Assembly (NCBI GenBank): GCA_932294295.1
Contig: OW028573.1
Coordinates: forward strand, 53,724,329 to 53,788,328
DNA length: 64,000 nucleotides
Source of the DNA: Alitta virens
Taxonomy: Eukaryota; Annelida; Polychaeta; Phyllodocida; Nereididae
Direction of reading: 5' to 3'
Below the pieces are notes generated by a model, which was not told the DNA's origin, made no database searches, and saw only the letters and a program-made list of their open reading frames with translations. Each line of letters begins with the position of its first letter. Positions within the stretch are counted from its first letter, which is position 1. This document shows positions 36,907-47,220 of this stretch, one piece after another. A program made the position numbers and the translations under genes.

Positions 36907-38930
36907 TCAAACTGGTCTTAGTTTAAAAACAGGAACTACCATGGTACATTTTCCAACACCGGATTGAATTAGGAAATTCAAAATTGGAGCAATCATGCTT
37001 ATTGGCGGGAAAACATATGGGTTTTCTTCAAGTGAGACATCCATTGAGAAAAGGTTTACATCAGAAGTGGAGGGTGTGGGAAATGGGGTAAAATGACGAA
37101 GAGGAACGCCTGAAGTATCCACCATGGTATTAGAATCGATGGCCATCAAATCTACAGAATGTGGGCCAAATTTTCCTTGTATCTTATTCCAAGAGTACAC
37201 AGAAAGTCTAGCATCCTGGGGAGAAAGAGAACGAGAAGGATGGTCCGCAACATTATCCTTAGATGGAACATACAATAATTTCAGGTCTATATTGAGAGCA
37301 ACAGTGGTCTCAAAAAGCTGCTTCACTTCAGAAGTGAGAGCAAGATCCCGGCTTCCCTTACCATCCCAACAGCATAATAATGCTTGGTTGTCGGTGAAGG
37401 CATCCACACGTTTGCCTTTGAGAGAGTCAGAACATGATACAATTGACTGTCGCAACCCTTCAGCTTCCTTCAGATGAATGGGCCGAGCATCATCACTAGC
37501 CCAAAAATCATAGATTGATTGTTGTGAACCTTTATGCTCAGCAAAAGGGTGAAGAACACCTGCCCATTTGAACAAGGATGCATCAGTCATAATAGACAAT
37601 TGAGCATGTGACTCTAGTCTCCATGGAAATACATCAGTCCAGTCCCTCAGAAAAGCCCAATAATCGATTTCAGACTTTAAGTCACAAACAACGTGTATAT
37701 CACTACCCTGTGAGGATGCCTGGCCAATAGCATAGGCCATCTGACGAGTGTACAACAGCGCTCCAGGGGTTGCTGGTGTAAAAGAAACACATTTACCCAT
37801 CAATCTCTGCAGACTAGTAATGCTAACTAGCACAGAAATCCTGAGCTCTTCAAAAGAGTGCTTTTTTGAAACTGGGATAGAAAAGGCTCGTCGTGGAACA
37901 TCCACTATAAAACCTAGGAAAGTCAAAGATGGACACTCTTACTGATGGACAGAGTATAGCCTAATCTAGTAAGAATTTGGAGAAAACAGTAAACAAGGCC
38001 ATTTCCCTTGAGGGAAGTACTGGAATGGCCAACTGATGGAATCACCATTAAACGGTCATCGATATACTGCAAGACAGACATGCCGAAATGCCTCAGATAA
38101 GAAGTTACAACCATACCAATACTTTGGTAGATGAAACAGGATGCTTTAAATCCAAAGGGTAGGGTTGTATACACAAAATACCAACCACCAAATGCTATAC
38201 CAAGAAAAGTTTGACTGTCCTGTGAAACAAAAACGTGGTCATAACCAGATTTGTCATCACAGCAGATGATAGTATCACCTTCTTGTACAATTCTAGGAAT
38301 ATCCATCAAAGTGTCTAATGTGAATGGTAAATCTTTCACCCATAGATTGAGATATCGCTCATCATGGCACAATCTTGGCTTGGTGGGTTCCACTGTAAGG
38401 GACATAACAATATGAGGAGGAGGGACTTCACCAATTCTTCCTAACAGCCTAATTGATCCATTTTGTAATCGGTGCTTCAAAGTGTCAGCCACAAACTATG
38501 CAAAGGGGATACAGGATGGAGAGTTTTTAAAAAGCATTGGAGGAGGTAAATCTGAATCATAAAATCGTCCTTGGAATGTGTACCAACATATCTACGGAAA
38601 TATTGAGGAATATGCACACCATTATATAACTATCCAGAAATCTCATCATTAGCAAAGCCCTGATCAATTAAAAATTGCCATTCAGCCAGACTAGAGTGAA
38701 TACCTCCTGCTTTGGAATTATCAGGGTTTCTAAGCAGGAGAGAAGACAGAAGTGATTGGTCAAAAATAGCCGGCTTGTAAATTACGTCCTCGGCTGGTGT
38801 AGTCCAAACTTGGGGGGAAATACCTTGACCATCAATATTCACCCATGTTATAACAGTGGAATTTGGTTTGACTTCATCCAGAGCAAATTTACAAGACTTC
38901 TCCCAAGCAGGAATCTGTACAGAGGTGTGG
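36907..38930 (-). pseudogene. Ngaro reverse transcriptase-RNase H, several lesions
   Basis: The N-terminal part (38842-38630) ends at a TAG at 38632. A frameshift near 38570 and a TAG near 38499 precede the RT core (38492-37923), which has PRLCHDERYLN, LPFGFKASCF and the catalytic YIDD. A frameshift near 37925 leads to the RNase H part (37926-36907), with TDASLFKWAGVL, FTDNQALL and SKDNVADHPSR; these carry the D, E, D and D residues expected of RNase H. DIRS-order pol lacks protease and integrase, as here. Confidence 0.82.
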
Positions 38931-39045
38931 TATAAAATAGAGTAATAACTTTAGTAAGCATATTATATTATGCAATACATCACTTAGTGTTATGCAATAC
39001 ATATTGGTGTAATTGAATCAACATGATGTGGAGGTACACATAACT

Positions 39046-40056
39046 TTAATGGCCCAATTTTCCCCTGGCCTCTTGAAGACGTGGACAAGCAGACACATGG
39101 TGACCTAGCTGGCCACACAACCGACATTCACCAGTGACATTCCTTGGGGCACCTCTACCAAACCCTGGCCTATAGCCTTGTGGTCTATTGTTATAAGAAC
39201 TCCAGCCACGATATCTGAATGAATGGGGAGACGGCTGATAAGGATACTGAAAATACAATGGTGGAGCAGCTGAACCAGCCATGGCTGCCAAGGGTTGAGG
39301 TACAGAAGGGTCTACCTCAGAAGACTTGACAGCGTTTGGTGATTTCTTCTCAGGGGTTTTTAATGACTTAGCAAGAGCTTTTGAAATTCTATCTGTGTCA
39401 CCAGACCCCCAACACATTTAAAACAAATACACCAAAATCAATATTGGACTCTCTATGTTTTTCAGCTGCGAAAAATAAGTCATTGAAGAGTGGAGTGTCT
39501 TTGTGGTCATGAATGGATGCCAAACGTGTTAAATTTTTTAACGCATGAAAAAGCATTATAGAATCTCCAGCCTCCTTCCACGAAGATGCCAATTCCCTTA
39601 CCTGACAGAGGGATTCCTCAATAAGCCCGGTCTTTAGTTGTTTAATTTCATCCTGGAGTACTTTTGTTCTTTTGGTACCACTAGGCTCCTCATCGGGTTC
39701 TTCAGCAACTCGTTTCTGCCTAACATCCTTTGGTATCTCAAAAGGTGTGGAAGGGGCCCCAACTTCATTAGCATACAACACAATAAGATGCAGTAAATGT
39801 CGCAGTGTGTTCCGGTCTTCATCCCTGCCAGCCATAGAACATAGGTCGCTAGCTTCATACCCCGTGAGAGCCTTGATCTCCCCTTCAGCTCAGACATGTC
39901 AAGGCCATCAATAGGTCTAGAGGGGGTGAGCCCCGCAAGCATGGGTGGAAGACGCCGCTCCTCCCGAAGCCTCAACAACAATGGCAGCATATCTCTACCA
40001 AGAAGCGAGCAATGCTTCTTCAGAACAACAATCGGTGGTACATCAGGGGAGGCCAT
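39046..40056 (-). pseudogene. Ngaro gag-like protein with CCHC knuckle, frameshifted
   Basis: It starts at ATG 40056 (MASPDVPPIVVLKKH). A one-base shift near 39884 joins it to the frame 39835-39398 (LRHLLHLI... KELASSWKEA-like helices), and another near 39417 joins it to 39417-39046. The end carries a basic Arg/Gly/Tyr-rich stretch and the knuckle CRLCGQLGHHVSAC (CX2CX4HX4C). Such knuckles bind the element RNA. The ATG lies 7 bases after an acceptor-like TTTGTTTGTAG (ending 40064), pointing to a spliced leader. Confidence 0.72.
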
Positions 40057-40560
40057 AATAAGCCTACAAACAAAAGAACAAATGAATGACTGGATACCAA
40101 ACTTTCTTACAACGATCATTTGCCTATATATTTACTAATATTTAGCATATTAAAATATTGAAATACCTAGACCCTGAGAGGTGGGTCCTACACTTTGAGT
40201 ATTTTAAATAGCAGCATGATTGTGAAATCTGACAACTAATTTAAAATATACAGACAGCCTTGTTTGTATACGCAATATTAATAACTCCCAAATAGCTTAT
40301 ATTTTGACTGAATTTAATAGTGCTCTCAGACAGCCTACGGAAGGCCAAAAAATTCCTAGACCCTGAGAGGTGGGTCTTTTTTGTTTCTTTTAGTTGCACA
40401 CTCAGACAGCACATGGTGAAACATGCAAAGGGTTCTCAGACATCCTATATAGGCTATACATTGGCTCTCAGACAGCCTAAAATGTTATTTATTTATATTT
40501 AATTATATTATTTATTTTTTTATTTTTTCTATTTGCTAACAAATTTGCTCACAGGGCCTT
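40057..40560. repeat. Short-motif repeats upstream of the Ngaro gag
   Basis: CCTAGACCCTGAGAGGTGGG occurs at about 40168 and again at about 40357. CTCAGACAGCC or near variants (CTCAGACATCC, CTCAGACAGCA) occur near 40325, 40402, 40435 and 40466, with a related CTCAGACC at 40651. No coding potential. They could be part of the Ngaro 5' repeat or leader. Confidence 0.6.
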
Positions 40561-40812
40561 GGACGCCATCTTGTTTTCTCTTGCAGGCTAAGTCCAAAAA
40601 ATCGACAAACGGCATGTAATAAGTTCACCATTGCACTACATCATATGAAATAATTGTTCTCAGACCACTAAACAACTAAATAAGCACACACACAAGAGAA
40701 TGCACATGGACATGAACTCGGAAATTGATGGAAAGAAAAGCTTACCAAAAATATCGTCTGCCAAGTTGCCACCTTCGAGAAAAGTGTGACGTCACGACAG
40801 TCTCGCGAGATC
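40560..40812 (-). promoter_or_regulatory. Promoter-like cluster with first-exon donor
   Basis: On the minus strand the order is TCTCGCGAGA (40801-40810), a CRE TGACGTCA (40787-40794), a possible noncoding exon ending at 40746 in TTTTTG followed by the donor GTAAGC, and then a YY1-like CAAGATGGCG (40564-40573). TCTCGCGAGA and YY1 sites just downstream of the start are typical of housekeeping promoters without a TATA box. Two candidate partners exist: the acceptor of the Ngaro gag at 40063, and the GTF2E1 acceptor at 32999. I favour GTF2E1 because of the housekeeping character, but this is inference. A foldback element begins 50 bp beyond TCTCGCGAGA. Confidence 0.5.
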
Positions 40813-40860
40813 TTGGTGAGGATAGAGTCACTATTGGCTGGGAACTGCCTAAGCGTAAAC

Positions 40861-41716
40861 GGGTCATTCCATGCCAAATCAACAAATTTTTGAAAATCTT
40901 CCTGCAGTTTTGTTAAAATCCTCGCTAATCTTCTCCAACATAGCTACATTAGTTAGTAGGCTGGATGCAAAATTTCAGCTTGATAGCTTTAATAGTTTTG
41001 GGTAGAAAAATTAAAGAAGGGGACTAAGTTTAGTCAATTTTTGCACTCGTTTTAGCAGTGTCAAATGAAATCTAGATTTTAAGAGGCTGTATCTTGAGAA
41101 CTATTATTGCAATAGGCTTCATATTTGGAAGCTGGTATATCTAGACCCATCACTCTAACCACATACATTTTCCAAGCTGTAAATTGAATGTGAAGGGAAT
41201 TGTGGTTGCTTTAAAATGCTTGTTCATTTTACGCCGTTTTCTGAAATGCCACATTTGAAAGGCTGTAACAAGAAAAGTATTCGATGTAGAAGGCTGGTTT
41301 TTTGTCTGTGAGTTCTTTTATGTGAGCTCCTATAGTATCATGAACAACATGCATGCCAGACATGTGGTTTCCAAGAAAAACCATTGCAAAACTACAGAAA
41401 ATCACAATTTTCCCCAAGTTTAACGTCATATTGCCAAGGTATGACACTATCCACCAACTTGAAACCAAAACCATTTTGAAGAGTGAGATTTTGGTAATGT
41501 TTTCTATAAATTTCAAGGTGGAGAAAGTAGTCATTATCTAGTTATGAATTTTTTTATATTACCTTATTAGCGAGGATTTTAACAAAACTGCTGAAATTTC
41601 AACTATTGAACAATTAGAGCTTAACCCTTAGTGTGATACATCAATTTCTGTCAATTTGAGCATGGAAAGTTCATTTCTGCTGTTAATTTTGTGATTACAT
41701 GTAAATTAGGGCCTGT
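40861..41716. repeat. Left arm of the foldback element
   Basis: About 856 bp, the reverse complement of 44790-45628 with scattered substitutions and small indels. It contains CTCGCTAATC near both ends of the arm. Confidence 0.9.
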
Positions 41717-42396
41717 TTCAAATGGCTTTAATCTGTAGTTTGATTGAACAATCCATAGATTCTTCAGTAAGAATTACTGAAATAACATAAAAATTTAAAT
41801 ATTTCAATGGTGTGAATGTCTGAGTGTGAATATAAGAAACCTCAGAAACCAGTTATCTGTTATTATGTGATTTAGTCTTAGTTTACAGTGCAAAATTGCA
41901 TTAATTTGCATTAATTGCATTAATTGTACCATTATTCTCTTAACTGCTGGAACAACTGATGTATAACAGAATATTGTCTTTTCTCAATCATATGAGTTTT
42001 TTTAAATAAGTAAATCTGGCTTCAGAGAGAAACACAACACCAATAAGGCACTTCTCATGCTAATGGACCATATATTATACTACATATTAATTGAAGTACG
42101 GACAATACTGCAACATAGTTTTTAAAACTTATTTTACAATATTCAAATAAACATTAGCAGCATGAAGTCTCAACTTGCCTCACAGTATGTGATTGCCATA
42201 GTACAAGCACCTGCAACAACAACTGGAAGGCGGTATCAACTCGACCGTAATGACATTAAAGAGGCAAAAATTTACATGAAAAACTTCAAGTGAACAATTT
42301 TAAAATAAAGGTTAAGATAATAGCTTTATCTATTTTACAAATTAGTGCTGCTTTATTAATGAAAATTTAATAAATTGATGCTTTTATGTGTATTAA

Positions 42397-44023
42397 AGGG
42401 GAACTAACACCTTCAACACTTTACCTCTCAGATATTAGCTTGGGTCCATTGAAACACATCCACGCTATACATAACTTGTATATATGCACTGGTAATGAAA
42501 TATACTGCATTTTTTAGCTCCGTTTTGTGAACTACGGAGGCCGCCATTTTTTAAATTCCCAGTGTTTTGCACTGACCGGAAATACGTCACTGTTGTACTA
42601 TAGATCTCGGCATTGCAATTCAAGTGGTGAGAACAACTGTCAACAACAGTTTAAGATACAGTTAATTGCACTTTCAGAGCAGTTCTTACTGAGTGTCAAG
42701 TAATTGCCAATGAACTATTTGACAATGCAATTAGAGAATTTATTAGCCCCCTTAAACTCATATTTAAAAAAAATAATAAAATTATTTAATAAAAAATTAA
42801 TAAAAACATTTATTATAAATAACAAGATCTAAATATAAGAAATAATGATGGGATGAAAATGAAAGTATGGCAAACAAATTGCAAATTTAATAAAAAGTTT
42901 ACAACAGGGATCAGTTCTTAATTGTGATTGTGACATTAAATATATTTCGTGTATGAATGTACTGGGTGGCACTGGGACTCACAGATTTCAAAGCAGCCAG
43001 CAGAATTGACAATATAAAATTATCAGTGAAACAGCTATCAATTATCCTGCTGCTATGTAATACAACTACTGAATGTTTGGATAACTGAGTACTAATTAAA
43101 TACATTTTTAGTAATTTGAGCAGTTTACATTGTATTAGATTTCAGCATTGTATGCATACACGAAAAATGTATTATGTTGCCAAATAAATCTATAGATCTA
43201 TCATTCGTCTATGTTTATTAGTGAAGCTTCAAAAAAAAAAATAGTGTATTGGACAAAGTTTTGTTGAAAATGAGTTTTTGATATTATATTTTATTTTAAA
43301 CTGGTAGGCCTATATTAAATTTATCTAACAATGCAACCAACATACAATTGAAATAAGCACAATATGGTAATTAATATATTAATCTTGGTAAAGGAGATGA
43401 TGCCTATAAAACATCCCCACTAACACTATATATACACTAAATATAGATACTACGAAATGTATTTGTACTATAAATAATACTGCACACTGTCCCTAAATAT
43501 CATGTAACACATATTTTATTTACAAAGCAAAGCAGTATTCCAATTCTGTTCTCTTGCAAAAATATGGTCAGAAATATAGTGATACAAAATATTATTTGCC
43601 CATGCCTATATACCTATTCTCAGATACAAATTGCTCATTGCAATCAATGCAATAATTATGCAGTTTTTCCAAAAAATTGCAATTAACACCCTTTATTTTG
43701 TTGTGCTGTCTGTTCTTGTTATAATTGCAATGAACAGTGTAAGGGCTTGTAATCAACAGGATTGAATTGATTCATATGGCTGATTCCTGAATGCATATAT
43801 GGCCTAGCTGTTCTTGACTTAGTACATAAGTGACGTCACTATTTTGCGTGCCGCGTGCAATAATGGCGGCCCCCAGCATGTCGGCGGATGGTGCAAATTG
43901 CATTTTTAATTGGCTTGAAATCATATCAAACCATAGTTTAAGACATTTCCTTTCACTGCAATGTATTATTTAACATATAATTGAACTTTTGAAATTAACT
44001 TACAAACTTCCATTAGTTCCCCT
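42397..44023. mobile_element. TTAA-flanked inverted-repeat element nested in the foldback element
   Basis: The termini AGGGGAACTAA and complement abut TTAA duplications at 42393-42396 and 44024-44027. Diverged inverted homology extends about 190 bp inward: GGCCGCCATT near 42538 is matched by AATGGCGGCC near 43862, and ACGTCAC near 42586 by GTGACGTCAC near 43831. The 1.6 kb interior has no long frame. Architecture (TTAA, AGG start, GC-rich subterminal block with a CRE) parallels the element at 23388-25862, suggesting one broader family, Kolobok- or piggyBac-like by target site. Confidence 0.8.
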
Positions 44024-44062
44024 TTAAGTTATTTTCAGTTGTAAACATTATTCTTTAAAAAG

Positions 44063-44096
<34 letters not shown>

Positions 44097-44789
44097 TTGG
44101 AGTTCATGGACTATGAATAAGATATCCCCATTTGAAATTCTTGTTAAAGAAAGTCAAAAATATGATCTTCAAAGTTGGTGCAAGGTGTCATACCTTGGCA
44201 ATTTCACCGCAAATTTGTTAAAACTTGTGTTTTTGTCTGATTTCTCACTCATATTTCTTTGAAACTATATGTCTCTCATGTGTGTTATTCATGATACTTA
44301 TAAAGCTGATACAGTAGAACAGCCAAGAAAAATGTTAGACCTCTTCATCGATTGTGGTTGATGTTATAGCCATAACAAAACAAAATCGAAAAACCTATTT
44401 CAAACCGCCATAATATTATAGAAAAATAATTTGTGCCATCAAAATTACACAGATCCAAGTGCACTAGTACCAGATACTTGGAATGCAATATTTCAAATTC
44501 ATATCTGTAATGGTTGGTGATATATGAACATTTAATAACTGGATTTTATTTCACGTTTTCTAAGATGAGCACAAAAACAGCACCTGACTAATATTGCTTC
44601 CTCCTTTGATTTTTCTAGCAAAACTACTGATATAAATTTCCTTGGTATTAAGGTAGAATTGTCTCAGAATTTTTAGATGAATCAGAGGGGATAAGGCGGA
44701 AAATCGAAAGACCCTGATTATTTTTTTATTGGAATTATAAAATAGCCAGTTTCAATCGACCACAGATTAAATTTTAAAGCATGCCATGA

Positions 44790-45628
44790 CAGGCCCTAAT
44801 TTACATGTAATCACAAAATTAACAGCAGAAATGAACTTTCCATGCTCAAATTGACAGAAATTGATGTATCACACTAAGGGTTAAGCTCTAATTGTTCAAT
44901 AGTTGAAATTTCAGCAGTTTTGTTAAAATCCTCGCTAATAAGGTAATATAAAAAAATTCATAACTAGATAATGACTACTTTCTCCACCTTGAAATTTATA
45001 GAAAACATTACCAAAATCTCACTCTTCAAAATGGTTTTGGTTTCAAGTTGGTGGATAGTGTCATACCTTGGCAATATGACGTTAAACTTGGGGAAAATTG
45101 TGATTTTCTGTAGTTTTGCAATGGTTTTTCTTGGAAACCACATGTCTGGCATGCATGTTGTTCATGATACTATAAGAGCCCAAATAAAAGAACTCACAGA
45201 CAAAAAACCAGCCTTCTACATCGACAACTTTTCTTGTTACAGCCTTTCAAATGTGGCATTTCAGAAAACGGCGTAAAATGAACAAGCATTTTAAAGCAAC
45301 CACAATTCCCTTCACATTCAATTTACAGCTTGGAAAATGTATGTGGTTAGAGTGATGGGTCTAGATATACCAGCTTCCAAATATGAAGCCCATTGCAATA
45401 ATAGTTCTCAAGATACAGCCTCTTAAAATCTAGATTTCATTTGACACTGCTAAAACGAGTGCTAAAACGAGTGCGAAAATCGACTAAACTTAGTCCCCTT
45501 CTTTAATTTTTCTACCAAAAACTATTAAAGCTATCAAGCTAACTAATGTAGCTATGTTGGAGAATTTTTTCAAGAAAATTTGAGATGGTCAGGCAGGAAG
45601 CATTTGTTGAATTGGCATGGAATGACCC
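44790..45628. repeat. Right arm of the foldback element
   Basis: Inverted partner of 40861-41716. A small tandem duplication of CTAAAACGAGTG at about 45450-45475 is present in this arm only. Confidence 0.9.
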
Positions 45629-46442
45629 AAACGCCCAGCGAAGGAGTCACTAGAGAAGGAGGGGAAGCTCCGGTTTTATTTCGTTCGATGTTAGTCACGA
45701 TAGTCTTTTAATGATGGGCATTTAATCTGGTGCCTGTCTTTATGACACCAGCTGATAAACATTCCTGGGGTTTAAACCCCAAATAACTGTGTGCTGATTG
45801 GCCAATAAATTTGGGGGTTTCTAAAATGTATTATTTAGATAGCACCCATGTGCTCTCTTGTTTATAACTAGATTGAATTCACAACATTGTTCTTCCACTC
45901 ATTCGTAAAAATGATTCAATAATACAACATATTGTATCAAATAAATAAAGAAGCTGATGAACAGTAGATACACACTCATGGCAGATCATAAAGATCAGGA
46001 TATATCAAAAATATAATCAGTAATATAAGTAATCTAATTTGTACCAAAGCGCAAAACTGACATTTGCCCACATGTACTAAATTTTCCATTGGGTCAGCTC
46101 TGTGCTCTCATTTTATGGCAATTACTGAAAACTGACTGCTCCCTGTAGGGGTGCCGGCTAGGTCGACCTGGTGGGCACCCTGGAATCCCACCATGTTCCT
46201 CATTTTGGTGAGGTTTACTTAGGTGATTATTTCAATTTGGCCCGCTGCGACTAGCAGCTACTAGCGTTAGCACTGGTACCTCTGATACAATGTAGTGAGA
46301 CTGGTCGCTAGCAATTCTTACATGGATTATGAATGGCTGAGTCTAAGCCATGCTATGATTGTTCATTGCGTCGTGCTCTCTGGTAGGTTGATTTGGACGC
46401 CCCCAAAGAATCAGACACCAGAAAACAATCAGCCAATCAGTC
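45629..46442. other. Region between foldback element and DIRS element
   Basis: No gene is seen. It contains one copy of an 80 bp repeat (45683-45762), a 16 bp palindrome around TTTAAA (45766-45781) and GGCCCGCTGCGACTAG at about 46239, which recurs inverted at about 51852-51868 on the far side of the DIRS element. Confidence 0.5.
45683..45762 (+). repeat. 80 bp direct repeat, copy 1
   Basis: It starts GTTCGATGTTAGTC and ends GCTGATAAACAT, with a CTGGTG/CACCAG hairpin inside. The copy at 52210-52289 differs at only about three positions, although their surroundings differ completely. Confidence 0.85.
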
Positions 46443-46499
46443 AAAATTGATAATTTCATTAATGAATGTAATGAATGAAATTAAATTATAATTTTATGA

Positions 46500-46644
46500 G
46501 TTAGTGAAATAGATATAATGATGCATTTTACGAAGTGAAGTGCTTCTCTAGCAATTTAAAATATATATTGTCGAAACTAAATTTCGACATATATCGATGA
46601 CGTCACGCATTGCGTGCGCACCTCACTTCGACGAAATTTGCTCG
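46500..46644. repeat. Right inverted terminal repeat of the DIRS element
   Basis: Inverted with 51333-51477. It contains an inner hairpin (GTCGAAACTAAATTTCGAC) and a CRE TGACGTCA near 46598, which may serve as a promoter element in both repeats. Confidence 0.9.
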
Positions 46645-46779
46645 AAACTGAACTCCAATCAATTAATTGATTGGAATTAATAACTCAACTTTCACAATTG
46701 ATGGGACCTCCCTAAACATTTCCACCCACTTGACCATCATTGCTATAACTCATAAAATAAACATGATTATTACATTCAA

Positions 46780-46876
46780 TTACCTCTTTCCTCTTTTTCT
46801 TTTCCCCTTTTTTCTTCTTTTCATTGTCTTTTCCTCTTTTCTTTCTTTTCTTTTTTTTTTTTTTTTTTTTTTTTCA
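46780..46876 (-). repeat. Polypyrimidine/polypurine tract in the DIRS 3' region
   Basis: On the plus strand this is almost only C and T, ending in a T run of about 23; in element orientation it is a purine tract between the recombinase and the right end. It could be low-complexity expansion or have a role in priming or transcription ending. Confidence 0.7.
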
Positions 46877-47088
46877 ATTGAAGAACTGTAACTGATTCAT
46901 CTTATGTAAACTTGAACTCCCTTAACTTGTAAAACTTCCTTGAACTTCTGAACGTAACTTCAAACTTATTTACAATATCTTCTGCGCAGTCACTTAAACT
47001 CTGAAATGGACCAAAGTTTCAATAATCATAATTCATACACAGCCCTCATGATGCTCATTTTGCTCCTTCTTGGGAAGGGAGGGAGGGG

Positions 47089-47203
47089 ATCATTATATCT
47101 ATTTCACTAACTCATAAAATTATAATTTAATTTCATTCATTACATTCATTAATGAAATTATCAATTTTATATCGTTAGTGAAATAGATATAATGATGCAT
47201 TTT
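47089..47203. repeat. Internal complementary region (ICR) of the DIRS element
   Basis: Positions 47089-47168 complement 46443-46522 and positions 47165-47203 complement 51448-51486, by eye without mismatch. It lies just beyond the recombinase stop codon, the usual place for a DIRS ICR. Confidence 0.92.
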
Positions 47204-47220
47204 CAAAGTTAATTACAACA

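Larger units (their letters stand above)
34741..40056 (-). mobile_element. Ngaro-type tyrosine-recombinase retrotransposon, decayed
   Basis: In transcription order (minus): a gag-like frame with a zinc knuckle, reverse transcriptase, RNase H, a tyrosine recombinase and an SGNH hydrolase. RT plus a tyrosine recombinase instead of an integrase defines the DIRS order; the SGNH frame is a known feature of some Ngaro lineages. The outer limits are uncertain because the split direct repeats expected of Ngaro could not be recognised. The coordinates cover the coding part only, and several frameshifts and stops make it non-autonomous. It lies in the same orientation as GTF2E1 and may sit inside that gene's 5'UTR intron. 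Confidence 0.85.
40861..45628. mobile_element. Foldback element with about 850 bp inverted arms
   Basis: The left arm 40861-41716 is inverted as 44790-45628. Outer ends read GGGTCATTCCATGCCAA and its complement, flanked on both sides by AAAC (40857-40860 and 45629-45632), a possible 4 bp target duplication. Near-identity of the arms is visible along their length, and weaker inverted homology continues inward for about 40 bp. Inside the right half, 44180-44410 is a diverged direct copy of 45045-45260, so the arms contain internal repeats. Each arm holds a mirrored 101-codon frame (41534-41229 and 44971-45276) and a 62-codon antisense frame, with no known domain. No transposase is visible. A TTAA element (42397-44023) is nested in the middle. 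Confidence 0.85.

Noticed and set aside
37124..37477. 117-codon plus-strand frame
   Set aside because: It is antisense to the Ngaro RNase H frame and reads its complement.
46667..46891. 74-codon frame ending in Phe-rich protein
   Set aside because: It is a translation of the CT-rich tract in the DIRS 3' region.
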